A DNA stretch of 64,000 nt from Pseudomonas chlororaphis subsp. aurantiaca (GCF_013466605.1 NZ_CP059162.1:5766001-5830000), one strand, 5' to 3'. Positions 9,811-18,189 are shown, numbered from the stretch's first letter. Numbers and translations: made by a program. Notes: a model not told the origin generated them from the letters alone.

Positions 9811-9935
9811 ATTGCTTCCGCCACAGAAGCGCCGGCATGCGGGGCCAAGGCTGTATGCCGATTTTTACTGGGCTCTGTGTCTGACGCGGTGTTTTGATCC
9901 CTCCTAGCATCACCTTTTTTGCCGAGGTGCATGGG

Positions 9936-10433
9936 ATGAGCGAGATTCCTGGCGGTATCGATTTTTCAGGCTTGGCGGTGCGCCGGCTGGTGGCCGACGA
10001 CCTCGAACTGGTCTGCCGCCACCGCGAGGCGATGTTCCTCGAAGCCGGAGGAGAACCCGCGGCCCTGCAACGGATGACCGAGCACTTCCGCCCCTGGTTG
10101 CGCGAGCGTTTGCCCGATGGCCGCTATTACGGCTTTGCCCTGCTGGACGGCCAGCAACCGGTGGCGGCCATTGGCTTGATGAGTATCGACTGGCCGCCCC
10201 ACCCGTCCCATCCGACCCAGGACCAGCGCGGTTATGTGCTCAACGTATACGTCGAACCCGCCTACCGGCGCCGAGGGCTGGCCTCGGCCCTGATGAAGCT
10301 GGCGGAAGCCGAATTCATCCAGCGCGGGCTGAGCTTCGCCGTGCTGCATGCCACCGAGGTGGGCAAGCCGGTGTATGCCGGATTGGGCTGGGCCGCTACC
10401 GCGGAAATGGCGAAGGTGCTGGAAGGCGACTGA
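9936..10433 (+). CDS. GNAT-family N-acetyltransferase
   Basis: A 165-residue GNAT acetyltransferase. The acetyl-CoA-binding motif A is clear: YVLNVYVEPAYRRRGLASAL (about residues 91-110), followed by AVLHATEVGKPVYAGLGWAA at the end of the fold. ATG 9936 was chosen because gagg lies 8 bases upstream; an earlier in-frame ATG at 9894 would add 14 residues without a ribosome-binding site. It is a single gene between the ggt terminator and an inverted repeat, so context does not reveal the substrate. Confidence 0.85.
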   Translation: MSEIPGGIDFSGLAVRRLVADDLELVCRHREAMFLEAGGEPAALQRMTEHFRPWLRERLPDGRYYGFALLDGQQPVAAIGLMSIDWPPHPSHPTQDQRGYVLNVYVEPAYRRRGLASALMKLAEAEFIQRGLSFAVLHATEVGKPVYAGLGWAATAEMAKVLEGD

Positions 10434-10443
10434 ACACAGACTC

Positions 10444-10547
10444 CTGTAGCCGCTGACGAAGGCTGCGATAAGGACCGAAGGGCCTTCAACGCCAGAAAGA
10501 TCGCCGCGCCCGTGCCGGTCGATCGCAGCCTTCGGCAGCGGCTACAG
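10444..10547. repeat. Paired inverted repeat (REP-like, family A)
   Basis: The left arm ctgtagccgctgacgaagg... reappears inverted as ...ccttcggcagcggctacag at the right end, about 100 bases apart. A related full copy lies at 34877-34987 and half copies near 19498 and 42037-42108. All are between genes. This matches the dispersed REP/BIME-type elements of pseudomonads. Confidence 0.8.
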
Positions 10548-10679
10548 GATCCTTTATGGCTTCAAGAAATGCGCATTCGCCGGTTGCCTTGATTCCCGCT
10601 CCGCCAATCCTGCGTAACCCGTCACCCTGATCTGTTTGGCGGCAGACGGTGATGATTCTTCGAATCAAGGAGGTTCACC

Positions 10680-10976
10680 ATGAAACACACCCTCAATCCG
10701 TCCCCTTCCTCCCTGCATACCCTCGGCGAAATAACCTTTGCCAATTGTGGCGAAGGCAAACGCCCGCTGCTGCGGGTCAACGCCGACGTCCCCCTGGCTG
10801 ACGCCCTGGAACACGCCTCGCTGCTGCTACATCTGGCAAAACAGTTGCCCCTGGATGCGGCCATGGAACCGCAGGCGGACCGCTATGCTTGGGCGGCACA
10901 TTACCTGGGTGAGATGGGTAAAGCGGTGATGGATGATGTGCACACCGCGATGACAGCAGGCGCTGATCGACACTGA
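10680..10976 (+). CDS. DUF3077-family protein
   Basis: A 98-residue soluble protein of the DUF3077 family, small proteins abundant in Pseudomonas and without known function. The recognisable features are a short beta-rich start (LGEITFANCGEGKRPLLRVN) and the helical part, PLADALEHASLLLHLAKQL then AWAAHYLGEMGKAVMDDVH. An aaggagg lies just before the ATG (caaggaggttcaccatg), a strong ribosome-binding site. It is a single gene upstream of the HigBA pair. Confidence 0.8.
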   Translation: MKHTLNPSPSSLHTLGEITFANCGEGKRPLLRVNADVPLADALEHASLLLHLAKQLPLDAAMEPQADRYAWAAHYLGEMGKAVMDDVHTAMTAGADRH

Positions 10977-11046
10977 GCCACACCTGCGGGACGGGTAGCC
11001 TCGATGGCTGTCCGTCCATCGCCTTCCTCTCTCACTCCCTTGCTTA

Positions 11047-11063
11047 AGTCCCAGGGCGGGACT
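11047..11063. promoter_or_regulatory. Dyad upstream of higB, candidate HigA operator
   Basis: A perfect 6-bp inverted repeat, agtccc-agggc-gggact, sits 13 bases before the higB ATG. Antitoxins of the HigA type usually repress their own operon through short dyads close to the start. The role here is inferred from position and symmetry only. Confidence 0.35.
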
Positions 11064-11076
11064 AGGATTTTGAGCC

Positions 11077-11379
11077 ATGAGGATTATCGCCGTCAGTCAT
11101 TTGAAGACGTTCTGGGAACAGCACCCGGATGTCGAGCAACCGCTTCTGGCCTGGATCGATGAAGCGCGCAACGCCAACTGGTCGAACCCTGCACAGATCA
11201 AGGATCAGTTTTGCAGCGCGAGCATTCTTAAAAGCCGTCGCGTGGTGTTCAACATCAAAGGCAATGACTACCGCCTGGTAGTCGCCGTGGCTTACCGCTT
11301 TGGCGCCCTCTACATCAAGTTCGTTGGCACTCACCAGCAGTACGATGCCATCGACGCCGACAGCGTTGAAATGGAGTAA
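11077..11379 (+). CDS. higB: HigB-family type II toxin (mRNA interferase)
   Basis: A 100-residue protein of the HigB_toxin family (RelE-like ribosome-dependent mRNA interferases). Visible landmarks are the N-terminal FWEQHPDVEQPLLAW, the NWSNPAQIKDQFCSASIL segment, RRVVFNIKGNDYRLVVAVAY in the beta-sheet core and FVGTHQQYDAID near the C-terminus. This toxin-first order with a HigA-type antitoxin starting 5 bases later is the usual arrangement for HigBA. It looks full length and intact. Confidence 0.9.
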   Translation: MRIIAVSHLKTFWEQHPDVEQPLLAWIDEARNANWSNPAQIKDQFCSASILKSRRVVFNIKGNDYRLVVAVAYRFGALYIKFVGTHQQYDAIDADSVEME

Positions 11380-11384
11380 CGACC

Positions 11385-11756
11385 ATGCAGATTCGCCCCA
11401 TTCGCACCGACCAGGATTACCGCGCGGCACTCAAGCAGGTGTCGGTACTGTTCGATAACGAGCCCGAACCCGGCACCGCAGAAGGCGACTACTTCGACGT
11501 GATGATCACCCTGATCGAAGCCTATGAAGCCAAGCACTTCCCCATCGACCTGCCCAACCCGATCGATGCCATCAAGTTCCGCATGGAGCAATCGGACCTG
11601 TCAGCCGCCGACCTGGCCCCGGCCATCGGCCGAACCAACCGGGTCTACGAGGTGCTCAACGGCAAACGCGCCCTGACCCTGCCGATGATCTGGAAGCTGC
11701 ACCAACTGTTCGGCATCCCCGCCGAGAGCCTGATCAAACCGGTGAAATCGGTCTGA
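11385..11756 (+). CDS. higA: HigA-family antitoxin with XRE DNA-binding domain
   Basis: A 123-residue antitoxin. The N-terminal half (about residues 1-55) is an acidic helical part (IRTDQDYRAALKQVSVLFD). The C-terminal half is a helix-turn-helix (SDLSAADLAPAIGRTNRVYE, then VLNGKRALTLPMIWKLHQLF). HigA proteins neutralise HigB and repress the operon. Its ATG lies 5 bases after the higB stop, so the two are co-translated. Confidence 0.9.
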   Translation: MQIRPIRTDQDYRAALKQVSVLFDNEPEPGTAEGDYFDVMITLIEAYEAKHFPIDLPNPIDAIKFRMEQSDLSAADLAPAIGRTNRVYEVLNGKRALTLPMIWKLHQLFGIPAESLIKPVKSV

Positions 11757-11855
11757 GCGGTTCTATCCGCCGCGCATCTCCACGGTCCCCCGCCAGCCTC
11801 TTCCTATGCCCTCGTCGTCGGCAAGGGCATTTTCTATACGAATTCCATACAGCAC

Positions 11856-12617
11856 TTGCGCCACTACGACAGCATCGGTCTGTTCACTCCAGCGCTGGCC
11901 GGGCAGGACAACGGTTATCGCTATTACAAGCCGGAACAGATCGGCATCCTGGGGCGCATTGTCTGGTTGCGGCAGCTGGGCATGGGGCTGGAGGAGATTC
12001 GCGGGTTGGCGGACAGCGGTGCGCTGCACAGCGTGTTGAGTTTGCGCCAGGCGTTGCAGGCCCATGCCGGTGAGCTGGAAACGCAGATCGCCCGCAGCCA
12101 GAACGTGCTCGGCCAGTTGCAGCGTTATCTGGCGCAGCCCGAATACAGCCTGCCGGCGCCGCAGACGCCGGTGCGGGTGACGCTGGCGGCGCAGCGCATC
12201 ATCGGCATGGCCTGGCAGCAGGATGACCAGGGCTCGATTGCCGAACTGTGGCAGCGCTTCGAGCCACGGGAGCAGGAGATCCAGCGCCTGGCCGAACCGG
12301 TCGGCACTTACGGTATTTGCCAGCCCTTGAGCGACGGCCAGTGGCGTTACGTCGCCGGGCTGCCGGTCAGCGCCGAGGCGCCCTTGGTGGAAGGCATGGT
12401 GGAACTGGAAATCCCCGCCTGCCAGTACGCCCGGGTCGAGCATCGGGGCACGGTGCGGACCCTGCCGGAAACCTTCCGCGCCGCCTACAGCGAATGGCTG
12501 CCGGCCGCCGGGATGCGGGCCGATGAAGGGGTAGAATTCGAGTACACCGGGGAGCGTTTTTTCGGGCCGATGCACCCGGACAGCGTGGTCGAACTCTATA
12601 TCCCGCTGAAAAACTGA
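11856..12617 (+). pseudogene. MerR-family regulator lacking the start of its DNA-binding domain
   Basis: The product has the MerR wing and second helix (LRHYDSIGLFTP, YRYYKPEQIGILGRI, LRQLGMGLEEIRGL), a coiled coil and a GyrI-like effector-binding domain (from about residue 105 to the end at PLKN). The first recognition helices that normally precede RHYD (about 15-18 residues, IGELA..TGVS-like) are missing. None of the three upstream frames encodes them, the only start is a TTG at 11856, and I see no ribosome-binding site. The gene is therefore probably a 5'-truncated remnant, although a short form that only binds effector cannot be excluded. There is no partner gene in the operon sense. Confidence 0.6.
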
Positions 12618-12725
12618 TGCCTCGATCGGACAAGCAGCCGACCAGATGACAGGTCCCTGTCAGCAAAAGGACTCATGATCCCGCTATGCTCTGTAGCTAA
12701 TCCACAGCAACAGAGCGAAGGTCCG

Positions 12726-13442
12726 ATGAGTTTCCAGGCGCCAGTGTTGAAGCAGATACCAGGCATCCGTCACGAGTTTTCTCGGATCGGGGCACCACTG
12801 CCTGCCAACCTGTTCTTCTGCTCCCAGGCCCACACCGGCGAGGTGGTCGAGGCCAGCACCACGCTGCCGAGCGGCATCATCCGCGGCGACGCAGTGTTCA
12901 CCCGCACCGGCCGGCCTATAGCGGTGATTACAGCCGACTGCCTGCCGCTGCTGATCAGCAGTGAAGACGCCTCGTGGGTCGCCGCGGTCCATGCCGGCTG
13001 GAAAGGCCTGCACGGCGGCATCATCGACAACGTGCTGCAACACTTCGCCGCCAAGGGCATCGCCGCCCATCAGTTGCGCGTGGCGTTCGGCCCCTCGATC
13101 AAGCCTTGCTGCTATGAAGTCAGTCCGGATTTCATCGACACCCTGTCGGCCACCCAAGGCCACCTGTGGCCAGAGGAGCAGGCACCCTGGAGCCACGAAC
13201 GCCCCACGCCACAGTTGCCGCCAGAAATTGCCCCGCCACCACCGACCCGGCCGGACTCGCTGTGGTTCGACCTGAGCGGCTATGCGCTGCACCTGTTGCG
13301 CGCGGTGGGCATCACCCATGAACAGATCGAACACTGCAAGCACTGCACCTACTGTTCCAGCGCGACCCTGGCCAGCTATCGGCGCCGCGGCCACCGGGGC
13401 GAGGAAAAATCCTTTCAGTACTCCTGGATAGGGCGAGCCTGA
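12726..13442 (+). CDS. PgeF/YfiH-like multicopper-polyphenol-oxidase-family protein
   Basis: A 238-residue member of the YfiH/DUF152 family, described variously as laccase-domain protein, purine nucleoside phosphorylase and peptidoglycan editing factor. The three conserved metal-site residues are seen: His36 in SQAHTGEV, Cys72 in ITADCLPLL and His89 in VHAGWKGLHGG. The C-terminal EHCKHCTYCSS is also typical. ATG 12726 (gaagg 5 bases before) was chosen; ATG 12675 adds 17 residues with no family character. The usual pgeF of pseudomonads neighbours rluD, which is absent here, so this may be a second paralogue. Confidence 0.85.
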   Translation: MSFQAPVLKQIPGIRHEFSRIGAPLPANLFFCSQAHTGEVVEASTTLPSGIIRGDAVFTRTGRPIAVITADCLPLLISSEDASWVAAVHAGWKGLHGGIIDNVLQHFAAKGIAAHQLRVAFGPSIKPCCYEVSPDFIDTLSATQGHLWPEEQAPWSHERPTPQLPPEIAPPPPTRPDSLWFDLSGYALHLLRAVGITHEQIEHCKHCTYCSSATLASYRRRGHRGEEKSFQYSWIGRA

Positions 13443-13547
13443 ACCAGCGGGTACATCGAGCGGCCTCTCCACGGCTGGAGCGATAGTTTTTTAACGCAGC
13501 ATCGGATTAACCTTGCGCGTCTCCCCAGGCCAAACGAAGGAGTGATC

Positions 13548-14123
13548 GTGTCTGACAATCTCTATGCCCCACCTCAAGCCGAGCTGGCCACTGCCAGCGA
13601 AGTGCAGCGACCTTTCTATGTGGTGTCCAGAACCAAGTTTCTGACCCTGTTCCTGCTGACCCTCGGCATCTACCAGCTGTACTGGGCCTACAAGAACTGG
13701 CAGCAGTTCAAACAGGCCACCGGCCAGGAAATGTGGCCCATCGCCCGCGCGCTGTTCGCGATTTTCTTCACCCATGCGCTGTACCGCGAAGGCGATGCCA
13801 AGATCAAGGCGAGCGGCCGTACCTTCGACTGGCGGCCAGGCGAGCTGGCGACGCTGTTCGTGATCATGGTGATTGTCAGCAACGTGATCGATGGCCTGGT
13901 GAGAAAGAACATCGGCTTCCCGCTGCTGGATCTGTTCAGCCTGGCGCTGTTGCCGGTGCATGCCTGGATCACCTATCTGGGCCAGCGCGGCCTCAATGAA
14001 GCCGCCGGCGACCCGCTAGGGGAAAGCAACGCCCGGTTCACGCCGATCAACTATGTGTTCATTGTGCTGGGCGCGCTGGTCTGGGCCCTGGCGCTGTTCG
14101 GCCTGACCCTGCCGCCGGAATAA
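13548..14123 (+). CDS. Uncharacterised integral membrane protein
   Basis: A 191-residue protein I do not recognise beyond a resemblance to small DUF4234-like membrane proteins. The start MSDNLYAPPQAEL is followed by hydrophobic segments at about residues 31-48 (TLFLLTLGIYQLYWAY), 63-80, 102-120 (ELATLFVIMVIVSNVID), 126-144 and a C-terminal helix (VFIVLGALVWALALFGL). GTG 13548 was chosen because aaggag lies 5 bases upstream; GTG 13542 overlaps that site. The next gene is convergent, 7 bases away. Confidence 0.75.
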   Translation: MSDNLYAPPQAELATASEVQRPFYVVSRTKFLTLFLLTLGIYQLYWAYKNWQQFKQATGQEMWPIARALFAIFFTHALYREGDAKIKASGRTFDWRPGELATLFVIMVIVSNVIDGLVRKNIGFPLLDLFSLALLPVHAWITYLGQRGLNEAAGDPLGESNARFTPINYVFIVLGALVWALALFGLTLPPE

Positions 14124-14130
14124 CCTCGGC

Positions 14131-14484
14131 TCAAACGCTCACATACACCCACGCCTCGATCCCGGACTGCAGCACCACGCTCACGCGCTTGTAGTCCGCC
14201 ACCTCGTAGCTGTCCGCCGCGGCCAGCTCCTGGGCGGTGATGCGAAACACCGTCCCCGGGATAGGCGCGCTGGCTGCGCTGCCCGGGCGCAGGATCGGGT
14301 GATGGGTCTTGCCACTGGTGGCCAGCACCTCGGGGTCGGTGATCTCCACCCAGGCCTGTTCATAACCCGGCAGCGCGTCCGCGCTCCCCTGCAGTTCACG
14401 ACCGAAATTGGCCAGTTGCACGGCCTTGTCCTGCAAGGTGCCGTAGGAAAACAGATACTCCGATGCTTCAGTGGCAACGCTCAT
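14131..14484 (-). CDS. Gamma-glutamylcyclotransferase-like (AIG2/GGCT) protein
   Basis: A 117-residue protein of the GGCT-like fold. The N-terminal substrate-loop motif FSYGTLQDKAVQL is diagnostic, and a C-terminal acidic residue (ADSYEVADYKRVSVVL) is at the position of the family's catalytic Glu. It reads as a small stand-alone cyclotransferase, perhaps acting on gamma-glutamyl-amino compounds; the substrate is unknown. It starts 15 bases after the D-Ala-D-Ala ligase stop and has a strong ggaggg ribosome-binding site, so the two form an operon. Confidence 0.85.
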   Translation of the reverse strand: MSVATEASEYLFSYGTLQDKAVQLANFGRELQGSADALPGYEQAWVEITDPEVLATSGKTHHPILRPGSAASAPIPGTVFRITAQELAAADSYEVADYKRVSVVLQSGIEAWVYVSV

Positions 14485-14499
14485 TTTTCCCTCCAGAAT

Positions 14500-15594
14500 T
14501 CAGCGGCTGATTTTCAACGCCTGGCGCGCCGCATGGCGCTCCAGCGCCAGCTCGATCAAGCGGCTGACCAGTTCGCTATAGGTCATGCCCGCGGCCTGCC
14601 ACAGCTTCGGGTACATGCTGATGCGGGTGAAACCGGGCAGCGAATTGATCTCGTTGATCAGCACTTCGCCGCCCTGGGTCAGGAACACATCGACCCGCGC
14701 CAGCCCCGAACAACCCAGCACCTGGAACGCCTCGACGGCCAGGGAGCGAATGCGCTCGCTGACCTCTTCGCTGAGGTCCGCCGGCACCACCACCTGGGCC
14801 GCCTGGTCATCGATGTATTTGCTGTCGTAGGAATAAAAACCGCTGCCAACGACGATTTCCCCGCAACCGCTGGCGATCGGCTGGTCGTTGCCCAGCACCG
14901 CGCATTCAATCTCGCGACCACTGACCGCCGACTCCACCAAGATCTTTTCATCGAAGCCCAGCGCCAGCTCGATAGCCGTGTTGTATTGCGCCTCGCTGGT
15001 GACCTTGCTCACGCCCACGGACGAGCCCTGGTTCGCCGGTTTGACGAACATCGGCAGGCCCAGCTTGCCCTGCGCCTGGGCAAAGTCGGTGCGCGCCGCG
15101 GTGGCCCGGTTCAGGGTGATAAAGGGCGTCACCGCCAGGCCGGCATCGCGCAGCAGGCGCTTGCTGATGTCCTTGTCCATGCACACCGCCGAACCCAGCA
15201 CATCGGAGCCCACGAACGGCAGGTCGGCCATGCGCAGCAGGCCTTGCAGGCAGCCATCTTCGCCGAGGGTGCCGTGGACGATGGGGAAAATCACATCGAC
15301 GTGACCCAGCAGTTCCTGGCTGGAGGTTTCCAGCAGTTGCTGGCTGGCCTTGCCCGGCACCACCGCCAGTTCGCGGTTGGACTGGTTGAGGGCGATCAGC
15401 GCCGGATTTTCCTGGTTGATCAGGAAGTTCGAGGTGTCATTGAGGTGCCAGTGGCCGTTCTTGTCGATGCCGATCAGCACCGGCTCGAAACGCTCGCGAT
15501 CCAGCGCATCAACGATGTTGCGCGCCGATTGCAGCGACACTTCGTGTTCAGCCGAACGGCCACCAAAAATAATCCCGACCCGCAGCTTGCTCAT
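14500..15594 (-). CDS. ddlA: D-alanine-D-alanine ligase (DdlA type)
   Basis: Joins two D-alanines with ATP for peptidoglycan precursor synthesis in the cytoplasm. The 364-residue protein has [20 protein letters not shown] at the N-terminus, [17 protein letters not shown], the ATP-grasp blocks [16 protein letters not shown] and [12 protein letters not shown], and the Mg-binding end [27 protein letters not shown]. It is the longer DdlA form; the copy in the division cluster (ddlB) is elsewhere in pseudomonads. An acetyltransferase lies 45 bases upstream on the same strand. Confidence 0.96.
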   Translation of the reverse strand: MSKLRVGIIFGGRSAEHEVSLQSARNIVDALDRERFEPVLIGIDKNGHWHLNDTSNFLINQENPALIALNQSNRELAVVPGKASQQLLETSSQELLGHVDVIFPIVHGTLGEDGCLQGLLRMADLPFVGSDVLGSAVCMDKDISKRLLRDAGLAVTPFITLNRATAARTDFAQAQGKLGLPMFVKPANQGSSVGVSKVTSEAQYNTAIELALGFDEKILVESAVSGREIECAVLGNDQPIASGCGEIVVGSGFYSYDSKYIDDQAAQVVVPADLSEEVSERIRSLAVEAFQVLGCSGLARVDVFLTQGGEVLINEINSLPGFTRISMYPKLWQAAGMTYSELVSRLIELALERHAARQALKISR

Positions 15595-15639
15595 GGTTTG
15601 TTCCCGTTAAAAAGTGGTTCAGCGCTTGTATCGGACCGC

Positions 15640-16119
15640 TCAAGCCGGCTGATGTCGCAGATGAATCAGCGCCACCCGCTGATTCTGTTTGTTCCGGCGC
15701 TCTTCGATGGCGAACGGCACGAACCCGAGCTTCGGATACAGCAGCAGGCCCGTCACGTTGTCATTGAAGCAGGACAGGGTCACCTGTGTGGCCTGGTGTT
15801 TGTCCCCGGCGATGCGCAGCATCTCGCCGATCAGCTGTCCGGCGACGCCGACGCCGCGAGCCTCGGGATCGACGATGACGTTGCCGATGGTGCAGGTGCC
15901 GTGGGTTTCCCACTGATAGAAGTTGGCAAAACCCAGCACCTGGCCGTCTCGCTCGATCACTGTCGAATCGGAGCGCTGGGCAATGGAGTCGCGCAGTTGC
16001 TCATGGGTCAGCGGCCAGTTGGCCGCCGGGAAAAAGAAAAACAACTCGTCGGGATGACGGGCAAAACCGCAGATCCGTGGAATATCCCGATCCTGCACGG
16101 GGCGAAAAGTGAAGCTCAT
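15640..16119 (-). CDS. GNAT-family N-acetyltransferase
   Basis: A 159-residue GNAT protein, recognised by the motif A region TIGNVIVDPEARGVGVAGQL and the terminal LLLYPKLGFVPFAIEERR. The ATG at 16119 has aggag 9 bases upstream; the open frame extends further but without family character. The gene stands between a LysE exporter and ddlA on the same strand, with gaps of about 45-50 bases. The substrate is not evident. Confidence 0.85.
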   Translation of the reverse strand: MSFTFRPVQDRDIPRICGFARHPDELFFFFPAANWPLTHEQLRDSIAQRSDSTVIERDGQVLGFANFYQWETHGTCTIGNVIVDPEARGVGVAGQLIGEMLRIAGDKHQATQVTLSCFNDNVTGLLLYPKLGFVPFAIEERRNKQNQRVALIHLRHQPA

Positions 16120-16168
16120 GTCCTGTCTCCTGACCCTGAAAATCCATGGCGTGCGCGCGGCCCCGGTT

Positions 16169-16810
16169 TCAACGATTGGCCACCAGATGGGCGCCGAACA
16201 GCAGGTAGCAACTGCCGGCAAAGCGGTCCAGCCATTTGCGCGAACGACTATAGACGGCAGCCATCCGGCTGCTGGCGAAGAACAGCGCGACGCAGCAATA
16301 CCAGGTGAACGACAGCGAGGCCATGGTGAGCACGGCCAGGGCCAGCAGCAACGGCGGCGGTGACGCCGGCATCGAGGTGGCGAAGATGGTGGCGACAAAC
16401 AGCGCCGATTTGGGGTTGGTCATGTTGCCGAGAAAGCCCAGGCGATAGGCCGAGAACAGGCTGCGGCCCGACTCGCCAGGCAAACCGTTGCCGGCACCGG
16501 TCGGCGCTGGCTTGCGCTTGAACTGCTTGAGCCCCAGGTAGATCAGGTAGCAGCCGCCGGCGATCTTGAAGGCCAGGTACAGGGCCGGGGCGGCGCTGAA
16601 CAGCGACTTGATCCCCAGGCCGCCGGCCAGCCCCCACAGCACCGTGCCGGTGGCGACGCCCAGCGCGGCGGTCATGCCATGGCGACGCGAACAGCTGGCG
16701 GCCAATTGCGCCGTGGTAAAGAAGTTCGGCCCCGGCGTGACCACGGCCACGGTCCAGAGCAGCGCCAGCGACAGCAGCGGGCCGGCATACAGCAAATGTT
16801 CAAGCGCCAT
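16169..16810 (-). CDS. LysE/RhtB-family amino acid exporter
   Basis: A 213-residue inner-membrane exporter of the LysE/RhtB family. The family signature LWTVAVVTPGPNFFTTAQLA is near the N-terminus (residues about 16-35), followed by RRHGMTAALGVATGT, YLIYLGLKQF and GFLGNMTNPKSALFVATIFA. About six hydrophobic segments are visible. ATG 16810 was chosen over GTG 16822 because an aggtgg lies 6 bases before it. Substrate cannot be told from sequence; homoserine/threonine-type amino acids are usual in this family. Confidence 0.9.
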   Translation of the reverse strand: MALEHLLYAGPLLSLALLWTVAVVTPGPNFFTTAQLAASCSRRHGMTAALGVATGTVLWGLAGGLGIKSLFSAAPALYLAFKIAGGCYLIYLGLKQFKRKPAPTGAGNGLPGESGRSLFSAYRLGFLGNMTNPKSALFVATIFATSMPASPPPLLLALAVLTMASLSFTWYCCVALFFASSRMAAVYSRSRKWLDRFAGSCYLLFGAHLVANR

Positions 16811-16848
16811 GACACAGACCACCTTTATCGCGTGAAGGGAGGCCGACG

Positions 16849-17061
16849 CTACTCCACCTCGGGCTCATGGATCAACAGGTCGCCCGGCTGACATTCCAGG
16901 TATTGGCAGATCGCGTCCAGGGTCGCGAGCCGCAGGCCCTTGACCTTGCCCTGCTTGAGCAGGGACAGGTTGGCCTCGGTAATGCCGATCGCCGCCGCGA
17001 GGTCCTTGGATTTGACCTTGCGCCGGGCCAGCATCACGTCCAGTTGAATGACAATTGACAT
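16849..17061 (-). CDS. YozG-like small helix-turn-helix (Cro/C1) regulator
   Basis: A 70-residue, single-domain XRE-type regulator: VMLARRKVKSKDLAAAIGIT, then EANLSLLKQGKVKGLRLATL and the C-terminal LECQPGDLLIHE. Such proteins are typically encoded after a DUF2975 membrane protein, as here (7 bases between the genes). The ATG at 17061 gives the family length; the open frame extends upstream into the DUF2975 gene and was not used. It probably controls the pair, perhaps through the palindrome at 17668-17696. Confidence 0.85.
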   Translation of the reverse strand: MSIVIQLDVMLARRKVKSKDLAAAIGITEANLSLLKQGKVKGLRLATLDAICQYLECQPGDLLIHEPEVE

Positions 17062-17068
17062 ACTGATC

Positions 17069-17626
17069 TCACACGAAGGCGCGGTTTTCCGAATCCACTT
17101 CACTGGCCTGCCAGAGGATACGCGCGATGATGGAAATGCATGCAGCCAAAAACAGCGCGACAAAGGTCGGGGCGGTGATGCTGAGACTGATCAGGCGTTC
17201 GCCTACCGGGGCGTTCAGGGTGACCCAGATGCTGAGCAGCGGCTCGCAGAGAAAGTCCAGCAACACCCACAACGCCACGCCCCGCCCGACCTTGCCCAGA
17301 TGCACCGCCGCCGCGCTGGAAAAGTACTCGCCGCGGGCATAGCTCTGGAACAACTGGCGCAGATGGCTCAAGCCAAAGGCCAGCGCCAGCAGGGGAATGC
17401 TCGACAGCAGAATGCCACCCAGGGTTTGCCACCAGGGAAAAACAGCACCGGCGGCCAGATGGCTCGACAGGCTATTGCTCAAGCCAAAACCGAACCCATA
17501 ACCACTTTCCGCGCTCAACTGCGGAAACAGCCACAGTGCCGCGTTGAGCAGCAACATGGCAATGATCAGTAACAGGGTGACAGCCGACATGCGCTGGCTG
17601 AACCGGGCAAGACCTTGAGACGTCAT
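17069..17626 (-). CDS. DUF2975-family membrane protein
   Basis: A 185-residue protein with four membrane segments (residues about 14-33, 62-82, 115-135, 150-175) and the conserved central segment LRQLFQSYARGEYFSSAAAVHLGKVG (quoted in parts: LFQSYARGEYFSSAAAVHL), typical of DUF2975. Its function is unknown. It is the first gene of a two-gene unit with a small HTH regulator, an arrangement found in many bacteria; some DUF2975/HTH pairs may work as a membrane anti-regulator and transcription factor (inference). Confidence 0.85.
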   Translation of the reverse strand: MTSQGLARFSQRMSAVTLLLIIAMLLLNAALWLFPQLSAESGYGFGFGLSNSLSSHLAAGAVFPWWQTLGGILLSSIPLLALAFGLSHLRQLFQSYARGEYFSSAAAVHLGKVGRGVALWVLLDFLCEPLLSIWVTLNAPVGERLISLSITAPTFVALFLAACISIIARILWQASEVDSENRAFV

Positions 17627-17667
17627 GGGAAGGCTCCAGAGGAACGAATGTGAGAGAAACCATAAAG

Positions 17668-17696
17668 AATTAATTATCGTAAAACAATAATTAATT
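17668..17696. promoter_or_regulatory. AT-rich perfect palindrome upstream of the DUF2975/HTH unit
   Basis: aattaattat - 9-base spacer (cgtaaaaca) - ataattaatt is a perfect 10-bp inverted repeat in an AT-rich pocket of an otherwise GC-rich region. It lies about 42 bases upstream of the DUF2975 start and about 85 bases before the divergent DUF190 gene. It is a good candidate operator or promoter site for the small HTH protein. Confidence 0.5.
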
Positions 17697-17780
17697 TCTG
17701 ATTTTCGATCATTTAATTCATAAGCCCAGCGATACCCCCGGGACTATGCTGAAAGTAATGGAGGCCATTGGAGAACGCTC

Positions 17781-18122
17781 ATGAACGGTTTCCTGGTGAT
17801 TTTCTTCACCCAGCAAAATCGCCGCTATCACGGCAAGATGGTCGGTGACTGGCTCGTCGACCTGGCCAACGAGCTGGGCCTGCGCGGCGCGACCATGAGC
17901 ACCGCCATCGAAGGTTTCGGCCACACCGGCCGGCTGCACTCCGCACACTTTTTCGAACTCGCCGACCAACCCATCGAGGTCCGCCTGGCACTCACCGAAG
18001 AGGAGTCAGCCCGGCTGTTCGAACGCCTGGAGGACGAGGACATTTCGCTGTTCTATATCAAGACGCCGATCGAGTTCGGCACCCTTGGTAAAGAGGCCAA
18101 GAAAGCGGACGCGGGCGGATGA
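17781..18122 (+). CDS. DUF190-family (PII-like) protein
   Basis: A 113-residue DUF190 protein with a ferredoxin-like PII-type fold: LVIFFTQQNRRYHGKMVGDW, LANELGLRGATMSTAIEGFG and the IEVRLALTEEESARLFERL part. Members often accompany CrcB fluoride channels, but no crcB is seen here. It is read divergently from the DUF2975/HTH unit. The start ATG has ggag 12 bases upstream. Confidence 0.85.
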   Translation: MNGFLVIFFTQQNRRYHGKMVGDWLVDLANELGLRGATMSTAIEGFGHTGRLHSAHFFELADQPIEVRLALTEEESARLFERLEDEDISLFYIKTPIEFGTLGKEAKKADAGG

Positions 18123-18189
18123 CGCGCTGAAGACAGTCGCACGCGCCTGGGTTACCGTAAGGGCCTGACGTTGTGTCGAGGACAGCTCC

